A DNA stretch of 64,000 nt from Ailurus styani (Eukaryota; Chordata; Mammalia; Carnivora; Ailuridae): the NCBI GenBank assembly GCA_002007465.1, contig LNAC01000019.1, positions 937,683 to 1,001,682 of the forward strand. Reading direction: 5' to 3'. Of this stretch, positions 59,887 to 64,000 are shown one piece after another. A program made the translations under genes and the position numbers. Position 1 is the first letter of the stretch. Every line of letters begins with the position of its first letter. Below the pieces are notes generated by a model. The model searched no databases and was not told the DNA's origin. It worked only from the letters and a program-made list of their open reading frames with translations.

Positions 59887-60078
59887 GGTGGCTCCATTGG
59901 TTAGGCAGCTGCCTTTGGCTCAGGTCATGATCCCAGGGTTCTGGGATTGAGTCCCACATCAGGCTCCTTGCTTGAAGAGAAGAAGGGGAGCCTTCTTCTC
60001 CCTCTGTCTCTTCCTACCACTCTGCCTGGTTGTGCTCTCTCTCTCTCTCTCTCTGACAAATAAATAAATTTAAAAAAA
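59887..60078 (+). mobile_element. Can-SINE in L1 3'UTR, with internal hairpin
   Basis: Perfect 16-base target duplication AAAAAGACAAGTAACA at 59871-59886 and 60079-60094. The body contains a perfect 10-base inverted repeat (59977-59986 and 59991-60000) not present in normal copies. Confidence 0.96.
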
Positions 60079-60436
60079 AAAAAGACAAGTAACACATAAT
60101 TTCATTTATATGAGGAATTTAGAAAACAAAATAAACAAAACAAAACAGGAATGGACCCTTAGATACCGGAAACAAACTGTTAATTACGAGCGGGGAAAGT
60201 GAGGGGAACAGGCAAAATAGGCGAAGGACATTAGGAGGTACAAATTACAGTTAAAAGTAAATAAGTCATGGGGTTGTACAGTGTAGGGAATATATAGTCA
60301 ATAATATTGTAATAAATGTATGGTGACAGATGGTAACTAGACTTATCATACAGATCATTTCTAAATATATAAAAATATCACCTCACTATAATATACACCT
60401 GATAGTAATAGGATATTTTATGTCAATTATACTTCA

Positions 60437-60520
60437 AGAGAGGAAGGAAGGAAGGAAAGAAGGAAGGAAGGAAGGAAGGAAGGAAGGAAGGAAGGAAGGA
60501 AGGAAGGAAGAAAGAAAGAA
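60437..60520. repeat. (GGAA)n microsatellite at the L1 tail
   Basis: About 19 AAGG units replacing the L1 poly(A) tail, ending in AAAGAAAGAAA. Confidence 0.97.
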
Positions 60521-60524
60521 ATAG

Positions 60525-61760
60525 AACACATTAGCAGAAAGATATTAGGAGAATATCTACACACTCAGTAACTGACCACAGTAAATAAGGTACAGCCAAA
60601 GTGGTTAATTGTGGCAAAGAAGGGGCAACAACTTAACAAAAAACACACAAACATGTTCAAGAGAAGATGCCATCCTTTGTTATTAGAAAAAGGGTTTGGG
60701 CATGGGAGTAGAAAATCCCAAAAGCCCACTTGTCCATTTTCGTTGTTTTAATCCAGGGCGAAGTAACCCTTTAATTTAATATAGTTCAACTGACAGATGC
60801 CAAGCAAAACAAATGAAAAAGAAGAGACTTTATCTTTTGAAGAAAATATGGATAACAAGAATTAGACAAAGAAGATTGGAGAAAGGAAGTGACTATACCT
60901 TTCTTCAAAGGCAGCGTCTCCTTTTATTTCATTCAGTGAGTAGCATTGGAGGAAAACCCTATAAAAACTTTAATGAAGCAATGAAACTCATTTTGAAACC
61001 TCTTGCGTATGTTTTGTTCTCCTCACAGAGAGGCTCACAACCACATCAGTATAAAAAAATAAACGGACCCATAACTGACCTGTGATTGCTTATTAAACAT
61101 TTACCTTAGCAACCACACATAACACAGTCAAATATAATAGGAACTTTCAACTTCACAATCTATCTAGTACACAAATGGTAATCCTAAACTGCTAAATGGG
61201 CAAGGAACCAAAGTGGAAGTGTTCCCTGAGCCTTTGAAATCAAACGTTCCCTTGTATTAAAATGCTTTAAGAGTATAAATTGGCAGTGATCTATGCATCG
61301 CCTGAGAGCACTCCCTCTTCACTTTGTCTTCCAAGTCTGTGTAGATCACTGGCCCTGCTTTAACTCCCAGGTCTATGCTTCTACCAAAGCCCTGTTTTCA
61401 AAGGACACAGTACTTCCCACCCAGCTTCTTTCTTGCAAAGTGCAGCTTCAATTCTATTTCCTCTACAACTCTCCTTATATAATTGAATGGCAATGGCATA
61501 CGTATTTCAAACAACCTAACAAAGGCAGGAACTTTTAGCTGTCATCACCAAAAAGATGACCCGCAGGAGAGAAATTACTATTGTATATTTGTTTATCTAC
61601 CATGAGGACAGAGGCTACATTTTTCTCTCAGCTCTACAAAGAAAGTATTACAACACCAAAGTGCCCTCAACACCAGATGATAATGTTATATTTTACTTGG
61701 TAATAAGAATTAAAAAAGAAAAATAGATGGAGAATGAGGTAATTTGATATTTAATTTATT
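60525..61760. other. Unassigned sequence
   Basis: A 90-codon open frame (60813-61085, plus) starting MKKKRLYLLKK has no recognisable domain. No named repeat. Confidence 0.35.
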
Positions 61761-61776
61761 ACAAATGGGAGAGGTG

Positions 61777-61961
61777 GGGTGCACAGTCAGTTAAGTATTC
61801 ACCTCTTGGTTTTGGCCCAGGTCGTGATCTCAGGATCATTAGATCGAGCCCCAAGTCGGGTTCCGTCCTCAGCGGGAAATCTCCCTAAGACTCTATCCCT
61901 CTGCCTCTCCCTGTCACTGTTACTCTCTGTCTCTCTCTCTCAAATAAATAAATATTTTTTA
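61777..61961 (+). mobile_element. Older Can-SINE
   Basis: Diverged head (GGGTGCACAGTCAGTTAAGT) and TTGGTTTTGGCCCAGGTCGT body of the older subtype. Perfect 14-base target duplication AAATGGGAGAGGTG at 61763-61776 and 61962-61975. Confidence 0.94.
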
Positions 61962-61977
61962 AAATGGGAGAGGTGAT

Positions 61978-62052
61978 ATACATATATGTATATATGTGCA
62001 CACACATATATCATATGATATGCATGTAATAAGCCATATATATGTACATGTG
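61978..62052. repeat. Alternating purine-pyrimidine (TA/CA) tract
   Basis: TATACATATATGTATATATG and CACACACATATATCATATG phrases; low complexity, with many small palindromes. Confidence 0.85.
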
Positions 62053-62059
62053 TTTTAGC

Positions 62060-64000
62060 TTTCCAACTATAATAGCTTAGAGTTTGTCATTTAATTTTCA
62101 TACCATAAAACCTCGATTATATTTCTAAGTCTATTTTATAGGTAAGTTTATAGTTTAACATTTTTATCTCTCTAAAAATTATCTTGATCATTGTTTTGCT
62201 GTGCAAATTCAAGTACTAAGTTTCCCCAAATAGGCATTGGTGGATACTTTCCCCACTCTTGTACTTCTTTCTATGCAGCCCTATTGGTGTAATGTGACAA
62301 ATACCTCTCATGCTTATTTCTTTCTCTGCTGGTTCTTATCCTGTTCTAAACTCACTTCTATTTTCTTTCTCATTCAGAAAATGAGATTGTCCTTTCCTGC
62401 TTACTGAATACTCCAAATGAAAAATAAGATTTGGACTGGGAAAATATGGACTGTACACTGGGATTCATGGATTTTCCTCTAAAATCTAAGATCTCCAGTC
62501 TAAACACAAAAGGTCTTTGTTTCCCAACCTTTATAAGGACTTTTTCCTGAATTTGTATTCTAAGTCTATATTTTCAAGACCCAATAGTTGTAGTTCTCTT
62601 CGTCAAGTCCTATGATACAATTGACTATTATTTCCACCATCTACTTAAAATGTTTTGTGAAAGTGTCATGGCATTTCAAGTATCCAATGTTAGCTATTGA
62701 TTTAGGGGAAATTTCTGGCATTTTTTTTTCCTTAGTGGTTCATTACCAAGTCAAATTTACAAACTAATTCCATTGAATTTACCACACTTCTATCTTGGGA
62801 ATTAATAACATTCCCTTCTATTTGAGAAACCATTTCTTCCAGCTACTTGGCAATTGTGGTTGCTGCTGTGTCCAGTGAAACACCACTAAACTAAGAAAGT
62901 ATGTTTCTATCTCTAAATTAAAATTCTAAAAAAAAAAGCCCATAAAACAAAACAAAACAAACAAACAAACAAAAAAACCCTTTAACCTAGAAACAAAGAT
63001 AATAGAAATAAATCCAAAACATTTTTTCCCCCTTTCTATATTCTGTTAAAGTTTCTCATTGTTCACAATACTATCTACAGCACTGGTAATGCTTCATGAC
63101 CCAACTTGTTCCTAGTCAGATGCTATACTTGATTTTAGAAAGAAGTAAGAAACGGAGAAAACCACTACATTTCTCTTTCAAAATGGTCTCTCTCAGGGCA
63201 GTGGCTATGGCCATCATAAGACCAACCATCTGAAAATTGCAGCTATTTTGAGACCAGATTCACCTGAATATTCTCCCACAAGGTCTAGTCATTAGCAAGT
63301 GTCATTTACTAGATGAGGAAGAAAAGTGCAAGAGGGATTCTGCAGCGTGTGAACTGTCAATCCCTTTACTTCATGTGACATATTCGCTCCATTTTGGGCT
63401 TCTTGGCCTGACCAAGAACAACATCAACCAGTGTTTGATTTTTTCCAGCTTCTCATGTCTGTAATTTTTGAAAGTTCCAAAGGCCAATGGACCTGTTCTC
63501 TGTTTATGATCTTGTTCTTATCAACTACATTCAGGAGAGTAAAATTTCAAATATCCCATAGTATCAAATATGCCTTGACAAATAAAGTTGCACACTGAAG
63601 AAATATACTAGGCAAATCTGACTGTGGAATATTTTCTAAAAATAAGATAATCTCCTAGTTACTAGCAAATGAACCATTTTGGTTTGATAACGTTTCAGGA
63701 CATAGAAGCTATAAATTCTATATGAAAGAACCCATAGAAGAGGCCAATAATCAAGATCAAGAACTAATTTCACTAGAAGGAGGTAAGTAAAAAGAACAGC
63801 CATTTATAGAAAAAGGGCATAATTAATGTCAATTGGCACTCCATGTGTATGTAAAACCACAGCATAATAGAATAGTGGCACCAGAATAGTTCTGGAGTTC
63901 CTTTAGTCTTAACCTACGTAGACACCAAGGAGTTATATGGCTTTTTTTTTAGCTATGTTTGGCAACTTTGAAATCAACTTTGATTATCTCTACTATTTGC
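62060..64000. other. Unassigned AT-rich sequence to the window end
   Basis: No open frame above 60 codons. A (CAAA)n and A-rich run at 62920-62982 could mark the tail of an unrecognised retroelement. GACAAATAAAGTTGCACACT at about 63577 contains an AATAAA, but I could not identify a source transcript. Confidence 0.35.

Larger units (their letters stand above)
53025..60436 (+). mobile_element. Old full-length L1 carrying six SINEs
   Basis: The 5' end text GGCATCATAGAAAGACGCTG, followed by CTCACTTCCTTCC, matches the start of older placental L1 5'UTRs, which are GC-richer (53640-54170 here). A-rich ORF1 remnants lie at about 54200-54940. ORF2 begins near 55990 with endonuclease text, and RT text is clear at 57690-58130 ([20 protein letters not shown]). 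Thumb and C-terminal text follow to about 59830, and the 3'UTR ends ATGTCAATTATACTTCAAGA with a tail that became (GGAA)n. Stops and frameshifts are frequent. Part of ORF2 is deleted at 57518/57668. Confidence 0.88.

Noticed and set aside
63300..63610. Possible processed pseudogene ending near an AATAAA at about 63581
   Set aside because: No A tail follows, no frame is open and no gene resemblance could be found.

Overview
The window looks like nuclear genomic DNA from a caniform carnivore. The young SINEs are the tRNA-Lys-derived Can-SINE type. Their head reads GCGCCTGGGTGGCTCAG, the body is CT-rich, and the tail is AAATAAATAAAATCTT. The body form resembles my recollection of mustelid copies (ferret, mink, otter) more than dog or bear, but that placement is from memory. 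There is no prokaryotic organisation: no operons, no dense long ORFs and no ribosome-binding sites. I find no intact host gene or exon, so the window is intergenic or deep intronic.

Layout. Bases 1-5281 are a recent, 5'-complete L1 on the minus strand that runs off the left edge; its ORF2 is disrupted. From about 5.3 to 22 kb the DNA is AT-rich and holds old MIR, L2, MER5-type and LTR relics with six minus-strand SINEs. From 22.2 to 27.2 kb lies a nest: an ancient minus-strand L1 contains a second L1 3' end and a hAT transposon, and the hAT contains a third L1 3' end and a SINE. From 27.4 to 46 kb come scattered SINEs, two MLT1-type LTRs, MIRs, L2 fragments, a probable second hAT element and a double SINE insertion at one site. 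At 48679-49859 is the only recognisable host-gene sequence: a minus-strand processed pseudogene of WDR33, copied from a short transcript that ends in an alternative last exon. At 50450-50905 is a Tigger-like DNA transposon. From 53.0 to 60.5 kb is an old full-length plus-strand L1 carrying six SINEs. The last 3.4 kb are unassigned AT-rich sequence with one SINE.

No set of genes works together here. The content is a layered record of retrotransposition. I recognise 24 Can-SINEs, 12 on each strand, most with target-site duplications readable by eye. I found no convincing undescribed biological system. The observations most worth following are the isoform-specific WDR33 retrocopy, the three-copy target duplication around two tandem SINEs, two SINEs carrying perfect inverted repeats that suggest template switching, and a SINE that lost its tail together with neighbouring L1 sequence.
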